DNA of 18,137 nucleotides from CAZMOK01 sp964567785 (GCA_964567785.1 CAZMOK010000057.1:1-18137); one strand, 5' to 3'. Positions 1 through 6,928 are shown, counted from the stretch's first letter. Notes: generated by a model from the letters alone, not told the origin. Numbers and translations are program-made.

Positions 1-38
1 ATTTACTATTTACTATTTATTATTTACTATTTATTATT
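1..38. repeat. AT-rich heptanucleotide tandem repeat
   Basis: Five consecutive 7-base units (ATTTACT, ATTTACT, ATTTATT, ATTTACT, ATTTATT) run from base 1 to 35, followed by a partial ATT. The array may continue left of the window. Positions 23-38 are the exact reverse complement of 4029-4044 (16 of 16 bases). It lies directly upstream of the purine nucleoside phosphorylase gene. Function is unknown; the period of 7 is seen directly. Confidence 0.8.
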
Positions 39-61
39 CGTAATTTCACCGGTCAAAATTT

Positions 62-877
62 ATGGTGGAAATGGAAAAGATTAGGCAGACAGCGGATTTC
101 CTAAAGCAGAAAGGAATAACAGAGCCCGGAGTGGGGATCATACTCGGTACCGGATTGAGCAAGCTGATAGATGAGATGGACGTACAACTGACCGTTCCGT
201 ATGAGGACGTACCGAATTTCCCGGTCTCAACAGTTGAATTTCACAAAGGCGAGTTGGTATATGGAAAGCTGGAAGGTAAATCTGTTCTTGCCATGCACGG
301 CAGGTTCCACGTATATGAAGGTTATTCCACACAGGAAATCGTGTTACCCATAAGGGCCATGAAGCTGTTGGGCATCAAATACCTCCTTGTCTCGAACGCC
401 TGCGGGGCAATGAATACTGATTTCAGGAAGAGTGAACTAATGCTGCTGGAAGACCATATCAACTTATTGCCAAATCCATTGATCGGGCCCAATATTGATG
501 AGTTAGGCCCGAGGTTCCCGGATATGAGTGAACCCTATTCAAGGGAGATCAACAGCAAGATCATTGAAATTGCTGAAAAGCATGGCATTATCCTTCATAA
601 GGGTGTGTATGTGGCAGTCACAGGCCCGAACCTGGAGACACCTGCTGAATACCGCTGGCTGAGAACGATAGGTGCGGATGTGGTTGGAATGTCGACCACA
701 CCTGAAGCAATTGCAGCCAATCATATGGGCCTTCCTGTTGCAGCAGTTTCTGTGATCACTGATGAATGCGATCCCGATAATCTTGAGCCCGTCGATATAG
801 CTGATCTTCTCAGATCCGCAGCAAAAGCGGAGAAAGGACTCATCGTAATTTTCAGGGAACTGGTCAGGTCATTATAG
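62..877 (+). CDS. punA: Purine nucleoside phosphorylase (trimeric, PNP-I type)
   Basis: Cleaves purine (deoxy)nucleosides with phosphate to the free base and (deoxy)ribose-1-phosphate in cytosolic purine salvage. The 271-residue protein carries the family motifs in order: GTGL phosphate loop (29-32), HKGELVYG (61-68), MHGRFHVYEGY (79-89), SNACGAMN (111-118), TGPNLETPAEYR with the base-binding Glu (about E192), and VGMSTTPE (208-215). The residue after VIT, which is Asn243 in human PNP and reads the purine 6-position, is Asp here (D234). That could broaden use toward 6-aminopurines, which is an inference. The first ATG is at 62; an in-frame ATG at 71 (MEKIRQ) is an equally plausible start because no clear ribosome-binding site decides. 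No TAnnTTTG promoter is visible in the 61 bases upstream. Family assignment is firm; the exact symbol is less so. Confidence 0.93.
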   Translation: MVEMEKIRQTADFLKQKGITEPGVGIILGTGLSKLIDEMDVQLTVPYEDVPNFPVSTVEFHKGELVYGKLEGKSVLAMHGRFHVYEGYSTQEIVLPIRAMKLLGIKYLLVSNACGAMNTDFRKSELMLLEDHINLLPNPLIGPNIDELGPRFPDMSEPYSREINSKIIEIAEKHGIILHKGVYVAVTGPNLETPAEYRWLRTIGADVVGMSTTPEAIAANHMGLPVAAVSVITDECDPDNLEPVDIADLLRSAAKAEKGLIVIFRELVRSL

Positions 878-908
878 TTTGATCAGGAACTTAATTGTAA
901 TATCTTTG
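878..908 (+). promoter_or_regulatory. Bacteroidetes-type promoter for the AI-2E gene
   Basis: TTTG at 878-881, a 19-base spacer and TATCTTTG at 901-908 match the Bacteroidetes sigma-ABfr consensus (-33 TTTG, 19-21 bases, -7 TAnnTTTG) at every conserved position. Transcription would start near 913-916, giving a leader of about 25 bases before the ATG at 939. This is the best full promoter match in the window. Confidence 0.75.
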
Positions 909-938
909 CCTTAAGCGGAAACAGTATCTTGACAGGAG

Positions 939-2033
939 ATGAGAGATAAATACAGGTGGATCTTTGCAGCCCTTGGTATTATCCTGGCCCTTTTCATGGC
1001 CTGGTATTTTTCCAATATTATAGTATATATCGTAATTGCAGGAGTATTGTCGCTGGTTGGTAACCCGCTGGTTGAAATGATCTGTAAAATAAGGGCAGGC
1101 AGGCTTTCCATTCCCCGCTGGATAAGTTCGCTCTTTACACTCCTCCTTATACTGGCAATTGCCATTGGTCTTATAATGGTTTTTGTACCACTTATCAGCA
1201 ACCAGGCCAATACCATCGCCAATATCAACATCGACAAGATCTCTGAATATTACTCAGATGAGATCACCTCCCTTAAACAGCTACTTGTGGAAATGCAGGT
1301 GATGAAACCTGAGGAGCGGATCGTAGACATTATTGACAAGCAGATCAAGTCGTGGATAAACATTGCCACTTTCTCGAACGTGGTTTCAGGGGTTGCCAGC
1401 ACCACCGGGAGCCTGTTCATCGGAGTGTTTTCCGTCATGTTCCTGGCCTTTTTCTTTCTCAGGGATCCGCACATGCTGAAAAGCGGTATCCTTATCTTAA
1501 CTCCGATAAAATGGGAAGACCACGTAAAAACCATCCTGCATAAGACCAAGATCCTTCTTTCGAGATATTTTCTCGGACTAATGACCGAATTAGCTTCGAT
1601 GATCACTCTGATCTCCTTAGGTCTTACCATTTTCGGGGTTAAGAATGCCCTTCTTATTGGCTTCCTGGGAGGGCTTATGAACATTATCCCTTACCTGGGC
1701 CCAATCATCGGGGGGTCCATAGGGGTTCTGCTCGGGGTTACCACTGTCCTGAGCCTGGGGTATTATGATGCTGTGCTGATAACGGCGGTAATTATCGTAC
1801 TTACTTTCGCCATAGCCAATCTTATTGATAACATAGTGCTGCAACCCCTCATTTATTCAAAGAGTGTGAATGCCCACCCCATCGAAATTTTCCTGGTGAT
1901 AATAATGGCAGGGAGCCTGGCCGGGATACCTGGCATGATCCTTGCAATTCCTGCTTATACAGTGATCAGGATCGTCGCCAAGGAGTTCCTGAGCGGGTTC
2001 AAGGTTGTGGATGAACTCACAAAGAATATTTGA
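939..2033 (+). CDS. AI-2E family transporter (PerM/YdiK/TqsA-type membrane protein)
   Basis: A 364-residue integral inner-membrane protein of the AI-2E transporter family (PF01594), whose members include AI-2 exporters, Na+(Li+)/H+ antiporters and many proteins of unknown substrate. Hydrophobic segments lie near residues 8-40 (two helices), 61-86 and 150-174, with several more from 205 to 345. A soluble loop spans about 90-148. Family signatures are NIIPYLGP (248-255) and DNIVLQPLI (297-305) followed by HP and a Gly-rich final helix. An in-frame stop at 930-932 just upstream fixes the ATG at 939 as the first possible start. The AGGAG before it is too close to act as a standard ribosome-binding site. 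It has its own promoter, so it is probably transcribed apart from the upstream phosphorylase. Substrate cannot be told from sequence. Confidence 0.9.
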   Translation: MRDKYRWIFAALGIILALFMAWYFSNIIVYIVIAGVLSLVGNPLVEMICKIRAGRLSIPRWISSLFTLLLILAIAIGLIMVFVPLISNQANTIANINIDKISEYYSDEITSLKQLLVEMQVMKPEERIVDIIDKQIKSWINIATFSNVVSGVASTTGSLFIGVFSVMFLAFFFLRDPHMLKSGILILTPIKWEDHVKTILHKTKILLSRYFLGLMTELASMITLISLGLTIFGVKNALLIGFLGGLMNIIPYLGPIIGGSIGVLLGVTTVLSLGYYDAVLITAVIIVLTFAIANLIDNIVLQPLIYSKSVNAHPIEIFLVIIMAGSLAGIPGMILAIPAYTVIRIVAKEFLSGFKVVDELTKNI

Positions 2034-2058
2034 AAGTCATTCTAATTTTGTACCTTTA
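2029..2058 (+). promoter_or_regulatory. Candidate promoter(s) for the ytxH-like operon
   Basis: Two overlapping candidates. TAATTTTG at 2043-2050 matches the -7 consensus exactly but lacks a TTTG at the right distance. TACCTTTA at 2051-2058 has one mismatch but sits 18 bases after TTTG at 2029-2032. Either would serve the run of small genes starting at 2114. An AGGA at 2104-2107 is a good ribosome-binding site 6 bases before that ATG. Confidence 0.5.
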
Positions 2059-2113
2059 TAATTAATCATTGGCCATTTTACTGGTTACATTTAAAATATA
2101 AAAAGGAAAAATT

Positions 2114-2377
2114 ATGAAAAAATCAACACAAAGTTTTTTGATAGGAACGCTTTTAGGTGCTGCAGCCGGAGCAACGCTCGGAATCTTATATGCCCCTGAA
2201 AAGGGAACGGAAACCAGGAAAAAGATCAAGGATAAGGCACAGGACCTCAAAGATGATATTGAAGATAAATTCGACGAGATCAAGTCGACAGTTTCAGAAA
2301 GGGTGGAAGGACTGAAAAAGGAGTCGCAAACCCCACCCAAAGCAACAAGCAAAAAAACAACCACAGCTAAAAAATAG
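2114..2377 (+). CDS. YtxH-like small membrane protein
   Basis: An 87-residue protein with the YtxH (PF12732) layout. A short N-terminal Gly/Ala-rich transmembrane helix (about 8-26) has small residues at four-residue spacing (GTLLGAAAGATLG) and runs into APEKGTETRKK (27-37). A highly charged helical region (about 38-75, Lys/Asp/Glu-rich, likely coiled coil) and a Lys/Thr-rich tail follow. YtxH-like proteins are often linked to general stress in Firmicutes; the role in Bacteroidetes is not established. The start is supported by AGGA 6 bases upstream. It is first in a close run with the holin-like gene (18-base gap), the 88-residue gene and the radical SAM gene. Confidence 0.85.
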   Translation: MKKSTQSFLIGTLLGAAAGATLGILYAPEKGTETRKKIKDKAQDLKDDIEDKFDEIKSTVSERVEGLKKESQTPPKATSKKTTTAKK

Positions 2378-2395
2378 CTGACAACCAAGTAACTT

Positions 2396-2785
2396 ATGGC
2401 GTCTGACAAAAGCTTGTTTGGCCAGACTGAGGAACTTTTTACACACCTGAGGCGATATGTGGAATTTAGGATCAACGATATTAAATTCAGCATAGCCAGG
2501 GGGTGGGTAAAGTTTGTATCGGATATAATCATCCTCATTCTTGTCATGGTGATGGTAATCTTTATCCTGATGTTCCTGAGTTTCGCCTTCGCATACTGGT
2601 TCGGCGAAGAAACCGGGAGATGGGCACTGGGCTTTATTCTCACGGCTGCCTTCTGGGCCATAATTGCACTGTTGGTTTACCTGTTCAGGAAACCTCTCAT
2701 CCTCGATCATGTAGCGAGGTCTATGGCAGAGGATCTTTTAAAACATGAAAATAACGATGAAGATGAAGAAGATCAAAACGTATGA
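2396..2785 (+). CDS. Phage-holin-family (Holin-X-like) membrane protein
   Basis: A 129-residue protein resembling the phage holin 3_6/Holin-X family (PF07332). It has an amphipathic N-terminus (about 10-40), two long hydrophobic helices (about 41-68 and 77-98) and a cytoplasmic tail ending in a very acidic stretch (NNDEDEED). Despite the family name, chromosomal members next to YtxH-like genes are common in free-living bacteria, and no lysin or phage gene is nearby, so a lysis role is not supported. The acidic tail is encoded by the same bases that start the next gene in another frame. A membrane-associated partner of the YtxH-like protein is a reasonable inference. Confidence 0.82.
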   Translation: MASDKSLFGQTEELFTHLRRYVEFRINDIKFSIARGWVKFVSDIIILILVMVMVIFILMFLSFAFAYWFGEETGRWALGFILTAAFWAIIALLVYLFRKPLILDHVARSMAEDLLKHENNDEDEEDQNV

Positions 2786-3011
2786 TGATCTCCTTCTTGA
2801 AAGGGAGAAGAACAGGAATAACCTGATCAGGGAAGAGTTCCATATAAGGGAACTGACACGGAACCTGAGGGATGACGTTTCAATGGTCAATGTCAAGAAT
2901 GAGTTGATACAGAGGCTTCTGGAACGCCCTGAAATCATTGTCAGGACCGGTATGCTTGCTTATTCCATTGTAAGGGAGGTAAGAAACCGTAAACAGGTTG
3001 AGGAGGAGTGA
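2763..3011 (+). CDS. Small charged protein of unknown function
   Basis: Product not recognised. In-frame ATGs at 2745, 2757 and 2763 are all possible. I list 2763 (MKKIKTYDDLLLERE), giving 82 residues; the longest version has 88. All three overlap the end of the holin-like gene, by 41, 29 or 23 bases. The protein is soluble-looking and highly charged, with a predicted helical N-terminal half rich in Arg/Glu (about 8-40) and a C-terminal segment PEIIVRTGMLAYSIVREVRNR that could form an amphipathic helix. Its stop TGA shares bases with the GTG start of the radical SAM gene. Its place in the run suggests it works with the YtxH-like and holin-like proteins. It does not look like a typical RiPP precursor: no double-Gly leader and no Cys-rich core. 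Confidence 0.7.
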   Translation: MKKIKTYDDLLLEREKNRNNLIREEFHIRELTRNLRDDVSMVNVKNELIQRLLERPEIIVRTGMLAYSIVREVRNRKQVEEE

Positions 3012-4018
3012 AATATTCTTACTTTGAGGATGGTCTGAACCTTATACGGAAAATCACACCAGGCCGGTTCCTGAACCTTGTAAAACTCTATGCATCTTAT
3101 TACTTTTCAAGGTATACCGGTGGCTTTGTGCACTCAGGGAAACCCTTTACAGTGTCCATTGAACCCACAACTTCCTGCAATCTCAGGTGTCCTGAATGTC
3201 CTTCGGGGCTGAGGCAGTTTACCCGTCCTACAGGGAAAATGCCGCTCGAACTCTTTCAGCGAACTTTGGATCAGCTTTCTCCAGGCCTGTTTTATCTCAT
3301 TCTTTACTTCCAGGGGGAACCGTTCCTGAATCCCCTGTTTTTTAAGATGGTTGAATATGCAAAGCAGAAGCGTATATACACTTCCACATCCACGAATGCT
3401 CATTTCCTGAACGACAACTTCGCTGAAAAGACTGTTAGGAGCGGTCTCGACAGGATAATTATATCGCTCGACGGTACAGACCAGGAGACCTATGAGAAGT
3501 ACAGGGTGGGAGGGAAGCTCGACAAAGTGATACAAGGGATTGAGAATCTTGTGAAATGGAAGAGGGAATTGAAGTCTGCCACGCCTTATGTTGTTATACA
3601 ATTCATAGTTTTCAGGACGAATGAGCACCAGGTTGAAGATGTAAAGGCACTGTCTGAAATGACCGGTGTTGATAAGCTTGAGCTAAAATCGGCACAGGTC
3701 TATGATTATGAGGAAGCCAACGATCTGATACCTGAGAACGAAAAATATTCAAGGTATAAAAAGGATAGTTCAGGCAAGTATATAATTATGAATAGCTTGA
3801 ACAACCATTGTTTCAGGATGTGGAGGGGAAGTGTGATTACGTGGGATGGGCTCGTTGTGCCCTGCTGCTTCGATAAAGATGCCACCTACCGGCTTGGAGA
3901 CCTCAAAAAGCAATCTTTTGAAGAGATCTGGAAAAGTGAAACTTATCGCAATTTCAGGAAAAAAGTTTTTTCAGAAAGGGCCGGGATCGACATCTGCAGG
4001 AACTGCACGGAGAAGTAG
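3008..4018 (+). CDS. Radical SAM/SPASM domain protein
   Basis: A 336-residue radical SAM enzyme. The canonical 4Fe-4S motif CxxxCxxC is CNLRCPEC (C57, C61, C64). The SAM-binding GEP (103-105) and a strand IIISLDGTDQETYEKYR follow. The C-terminal SPASM-type region has C268, the CC pair C286-C287, and C330/C333, consistent with at least one auxiliary Fe-S cluster. SPASM enzymes usually modify peptides or proteins, but others act on small molecules; the substrate here is unknown. The GTG start at 3008 overlaps the preceding stop (GTGA). GAGGAGGA just upstream, inside the previous gene, can act as a strong ribosome-binding site. It is followed by a repeat-rich convergent intergenic region. Confidence 0.88.
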   Translation: MKYSYFEDGLNLIRKITPGRFLNLVKLYASYYFSRYTGGFVHSGKPFTVSIEPTTSCNLRCPECPSGLRQFTRPTGKMPLELFQRTLDQLSPGLFYLILYFQGEPFLNPLFFKMVEYAKQKRIYTSTSTNAHFLNDNFAEKTVRSGLDRIIISLDGTDQETYEKYRVGGKLDKVIQGIENLVKWKRELKSATPYVVIQFIVFRTNEHQVEDVKALSEMTGVDKLELKSAQVYDYEEANDLIPENEKYSRYKKDSSGKYIIMNSLNNHCFRMWRGSVITWDGLVVPCCFDKDATYRLGDLKKQSFEEIWKSETYRNFRKKVFSERAGIDICRNCTEK

Positions 4019-4141
4019 AGCTTAATTAAATAATAAATAGTAAAGAGTAAATAATGAACAATGAATAATGAATAACTAGATCTCCATTATTCGCCAGTAC
4101 TATTTATTGTTAGCCAACAACTGACCTTATGGACGACTGGA
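4019..4141. repeat. Repeat-bearing convergent intergenic region with inverted heptad array
   Basis: Between the stops of the radical SAM gene (+) and frr (-). Six 7-base units run at 4031-4072 (TAATAAA, TAGTAAA, GAGTAAA, TAATGAA, CAATGAA, TAATGAA). Bases 4029-4044 are the reverse complement of 23-38. GAATAATG at 4063-4070 is inverted as CATTATTC at 4085-4092 (8-base arms, 14-base loop). A small inverted pair TTGTT/AACAA flanks AGCC at 4107-4120. Related units in the opposite sense (ACTATTTATTG, 4099-4109) lie on the frr side. It could act as a weak bidirectional transcription end, but there is no GC-rich stem with a T-tract. Confidence 0.7.
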
Positions 4142-4705
4142 TCACACTGTCATAATATCCTTCTCCTTGGCCTCGAGCATCTTATCCACTTTCACGATAT
4201 GTTCATCGGTGGCTTTCTGAATGTCGTCCTGGAGTTTCTTGGCTTCATCTTCCGGTAACCCTTCTTTCTCAAGGTCTTTGGCCATTTCGTTGGCTGAGCG
4301 GCGGACATTCCTTATGCTTATCCGGGTATTCTCAGCTTCATTCTTGGCTTTTTTCACCATCTCAAGTCTTCTTTCCTCGGTAAGCGGAGGCACTATAATG
4401 CGAAGTATCTCACCTTCATTTTTCGGGTTGAAACCCAGGTTGGCGGCAAGGATAGCTTTTTCGATTTCTCCCAGTACACTTTTATCCCAGGGCTGAACAA
4501 TGATCTGCCTGGGGTCTGGCGTATTAATGTTAGCAGTCTGTTCGATGGGTGTCATTGTTCCGTAGTACTGCACCATTACACCTTCGAGCATCTGGGGACT
4601 GGCTTTCCCTGCCCTGAGCTTCTGGAACTCCCGGTCGAGGTGGACCAGTGATTTGTTCATACTGTCCTGTGTTTCCTCGAGGACCATTTTTGCATCTTCT
4701 GTCAT
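4142..4705 (-). CDS. frr: Ribosome recycling factor
   Basis: Works with EF-G to split the post-termination ribosome complex so that subunits can be reused; essential and cytosolic. The 187-residue length fits the family (about 185). The N-terminal helix holds HLDREFQKLRAGKASPQML, followed by the family's PIEQTANINTPDPRQIIVQPWD and, later, the long charged helices ending in EAKEKDIMTV. In many bacteria frr follows pyrH directly; here pyrH lies about 12 kb away on the other strand. It sits 93 bases downstream of psd on the same strand and has its own TATATTTG element (4728-4735), so it can be transcribed independently as well as by read-through. Confidence 0.97.
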   Translation of the reverse strand: MTEDAKMVLEETQDSMNKSLVHLDREFQKLRAGKASPQMLEGVMVQYYGTMTPIEQTANINTPDPRQIIVQPWDKSVLGEIEKAILAANLGFNPKNEGEILRIIVPPLTEERRLEMVKKAKNEAENTRISIRNVRRSANEMAKDLEKEGLPEDEAKKLQDDIQKATDEHIVKVDKMLEAKEKDIMTV

Positions 4706-4727
4706 AGTACCCGGATTTTAGTTTATG

Positions 4728-4735
4728 CAAATATA
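4728..4735 (-). promoter_or_regulatory. -7 element (TATATTTG) upstream of frr
   Basis: Read on the minus strand, TATATTTG matches TAnnTTTG and ends 22 bases before the frr ATG, giving a predicted leader of about 17 bases. No clear TTTG lies at the -33 position. Confidence 0.55.
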
Positions 4736-4798
4736 AATTGAATTTTTTACATCGGATCTTTTTGACGTGGACATGGATCAATAAGAAAAAGGGAAACT

Positions 4799-5458
4799 TT
4801 ACTTCAGTGAGGCAATTTTTGTCTTGCACGCGGTGACGCTGTCGAGCAGATCAACCTGTATTTCTGAATCAACAGGAATGAACAGGTCCACCCTCGACCC
4901 AAACTTAATGATACCGGCTTCTTCGCCCTGGAAGACGTAGTTTCCCAATTTTGCATTGGTGAAGACCCTTCTTGCCATTATTCCGGCAATCTGCACCATC
5001 ATGATCTCCTGCCCGTATTCATTTCTTATTACAACTACCTGCCGTTCATTTTCTTCCGATGATTTCGGGACATAGGCCGGATGATATCTTCCCCTGACAT
5101 ATTTTGTATGCACTATCTCTCCGGAAATAGGGTACCAGTTAACATGGACATTCAGCGGGGACATAAAGACCGATACCTGGATCCTTTTGTCATTGAAATA
5201 TTTGTCTTCCATGACTTCCTCAATTGCCACGACCCTTCCGTCGGCGGCGCTGAGAACGCTCTTTTCGTCAACCTCAACCGTCCTTTTCGGATGCCTGAAG
5301 AACAGGATTACGGCTATAAAAAAGGCAAAACCAAGTCCGTAAAGTGAATAGTGTACCCATGTCTGCGCAGGCCAGATAATATTTATCACCGCCAGTATGG
5401 CCAGTTCAAGGGCCAGTATGACCAAAATGGTTAATATTCCTTTATAGTGGATCCGCAT
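4799..5458 (-). CDS. psd: Phosphatidylserine decarboxylase (short, PSD-A type)
   Basis: Converts phosphatidylserine to phosphatidylethanolamine at the inner membrane. At 219 residues it fits the short PSD family. Two hydrophobic helices anchor the N-terminus (about 8-29 and 38-54). The conserved blocks LSAADGRV (69-76), MSPLNVHVNW (99-108, with His105) and GIIKFGSRVD (182-191) are present. Gly187-Ser188 is the self-cleavage site that yields the pyruvoyl cofactor on the alpha subunit. Its ATG shares one base with the cdsA stop (TAATG), so translation is probably coupled. CdsA makes the CDP-diacylglycerol that phosphatidylserine synthase (not in this window) would use between the two steps. Confidence 0.94.
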   Translation of the reverse strand: MRIHYKGILTILVILALELAILAVINIIWPAQTWVHYSLYGLGFAFFIAVILFFRHPKRTVEVDEKSVLSAADGRVVAIEEVMEDKYFNDKRIQVSVFMSPLNVHVNWYPISGEIVHTKYVRGRYHPAYVPKSSEENERQVVVIRNEYGQEIMMVQIAGIMARRVFTNAKLGNYVFQGEEAGIIKFGSRVDLFIPVDSEIQVDLLDSVTACKTKIASLK

Positions 5459-6276
5459 TATGCTGTCAATATGATGTAGGCAGTTGCAACCGGCATGGCG
5501 AACAGGAAAGCATCAAACCTGTCGAGGAGCCCTCCGTGACCGGGAAGTAGTTTACCTGAGTCTTTTAACTGGTTATTCCGCTTTATCATCGATTCGAACA
5601 GGTCTCCAAATATACCTAAAACAGATATCATGAACGAAAGTATGGCCCAATCTGGGAGAGAAAAGCCCTTAAAAAGAAGTGAAACAGGATAGGAAGCGAT
5701 AATGGTAAACACTATGCCCGTGATGGTTCCTTCCCAGGTTTTGTTGGGCGAAAGCTTTTCGTAAAGTTTATGCTTTCCCAACATCAGTCCACCCAGGTAG
5801 GCAAACACATCATTGACCCATATCAGGATGAAGATCCCCAGCAGTGTGCCCGGATTAAATGAATTTCCTTCAAAAGGCACCTTCACAACAAGGCTTGTAA
5901 GAGAAAAAGGGATGAAAATGTATATCACTCCCAGAAAGGTGAGGGCAACATTCAGAGAGGAATAGCCTTTCTTATTAAACAATTCGGCTACCATTACCAG
6001 GAAGAAGAGAGGGACAAGTAAAAAAAGGTACTCAGGGATTATCACTCCTGTTACTACCAGGAATACCGATACATACAGTATGATACCGGTAAACAGTCCC
6101 CCGGTCAGCCAGGGTTTGTGCCTGCTTTCCCCGAAAACATTCCCTAGCTCAACATAACAACCAATTGCGATTACGAGAAACAAAATGGCTGTCGAGTAAA
6201 CATTCCATAGGGTGGCACCCACAAGTATTGCGACGAAAAAAATTCCGGTGATTGTCCTGGTGATTAGGTTCTTCAC
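5458..6276 (-). CDS. cdsA: Phosphatidate cytidylyltransferase (CDP-diacylglycerol synthase)
   Basis: Makes CDP-diacylglycerol from phosphatidate and CTP, the branch point of phospholipid synthesis, in the inner membrane. I place the start at GTG 6276 (VKNLITRTITG), giving 272 residues. This matches how the family usually begins and sits 7 bases after the upstream stop. An ATG at 6357 would add 27 residues encoded wholly over the end of the LUD gene and unlike the family. Multiple hydrophobic helices fill residues 10-230. Signatures are LSPNKTWEG in the middle and the CdsA C-terminal signature at about 229-255 (S-x-I-KR-x4-KD ... PGHGG-x2-DR-x-D). It overlaps psd by one base. Confidence 0.93.
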   Translation of the reverse strand: MKNLITRTITGIFFVAILVGATLWNVYSTAILFLVIAIGCYVELGNVFGESRHKPWLTGGLFTGIILYVSVFLVVTGVIIPEYLFLLVPLFFLVMVAELFNKKGYSSLNVALTFLGVIYIFIPFSLTSLVVKVPFEGNSFNPGTLLGIFILIWVNDVFAYLGGLMLGKHKLYEKLSPNKTWEGTITGIVFTIIASYPVSLLFKGFSLPDWAILSFMISVLGIFGDLFESMIKRNNQLKDSGKLLPGHGGLLDRFDAFLFAMPVATAYIILTA

Positions 6277-6283
6277 GAAGAGG

Positions 6284-6928
6284 TCATATTTGGTCCTCCA
6301 CCAGGAATACGAAAAGATCTTTCGGGCCATGTGCCCCCATAACAAGGGTTTTCTCAATATCTGCCGTGCGGCTCGGACCGGTGATCAGTGTCATTATGGA
6401 TGGAAGTTTTTTGTCATACTTCTTCTTCATCTTATCAAGGGCACTTTTGAGGTCATCCACAAGTTGTGAGGTGTAGCCCAGGACAATATGAGTATCGGGA
6501 AAAGCAAATGAACGTCGTCCCGACATCTGTGCCGAAGATACCAGCACACTTCCCAGCCTTGCCACCAGGAATTCACATCGGGTTAAACCAACGGATGTCT
6601 CTTTGAGTTTTTCGTGACCTGTTATAAAAGGTACTTCAGAATCTTTCAGTATCTCCACCAGTAAAGGATCAGAACAATGAACAGGTTCCCATTCCTCATC
6701 CCTGATAAGGTACTGAAGCTTCAGCAGGAATTCACTGTTATTCTCACAATAAATGAACTTTCCTCCTGCCGAGTTCAAAGCTGTAGCAAACTGAATCTCA
6801 ACCGGATCGTCGGAACGATGGTATACTTCGGCATCAAAGTCGAGATTTGGGTAAGGTGTACCAGCAGTTGAGATAAGAGCATTCCTGATCTTCTTCAGGA
6901 TCTTTTCCCGGGATGTGCTTTCTTCCAT
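6284..6928 (-). CDS. LUD-domain protein (LutC-like)
   Basis: A 214-residue protein of the LUD/LutC family (PF02589), with ITGPSRTADIE (182-192) and GAHGP (198-202) as its clear signature. In Bacillus, LutC works with LutA and LutB in L-lactate oxidation. Here no lutA or lutB is adjacent; the gene stands between ftsH and cdsA, an arrangement I recall as common in Bacteroidetes, so a lactate role is not shown. It starts 23 bases after the ftsH stop, and a TATATTTG element lies 8 bases before its ATG, so it may head its own transcript as well as belong to the operon. It ends 7 bases before the cdsA GTG. Function is best left open. Confidence 0.87.
   Translation of the reverse strand: MEESTSREKILKKIRNALISTAGTPYPNLDFDAEVYHRSDDPVEIQFATALNSAGGKFIYCENNSEFLLKLQYLIRDEEWEPVHCSDPLLVEILKDSEVPFITGHEKLKETSVGLTRCEFLVARLGSVLVSSAQMSGRRSFAFPDTHIVLGYTSQLVDDLKSALDKMKKKYDKKLPSIMTLITGPSRTADIEKTLVMGAHGPKDLFVFLVEDQI

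Noticed and set aside
1..40. CRISPR-like array
   Set aside because: Units are 7 bases with no spacers and no cas genes.
878..938. Terminator for the purine nucleoside phosphorylase gene
   Set aside because: No stem-loop with T-tract seen; the region is better explained as the next gene's promoter.
1250..1684. Open frame on the minus strand inside the AI-2E gene
   Set aside because: Shadow of a clearly conserved membrane-protein gene; no recognisable product or start signal.
2062..2661. Minus-strand open frame of 199 codons across the ytxH-like and holin-like genes
   Set aside because: The plus-strand genes match known families; the antisense product does not.
2396..2785. Prophage remnant suggested by the holin-like family name
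   Set aside because: No lysin, integrase, capsid or other phage genes; neighbours are housekeeping and small envelope genes.
4760..4799. Intrinsic terminator after psd
   Set aside because: A pyrimidine-rich run is present on the minus strand, but no convincing stem precedes it.
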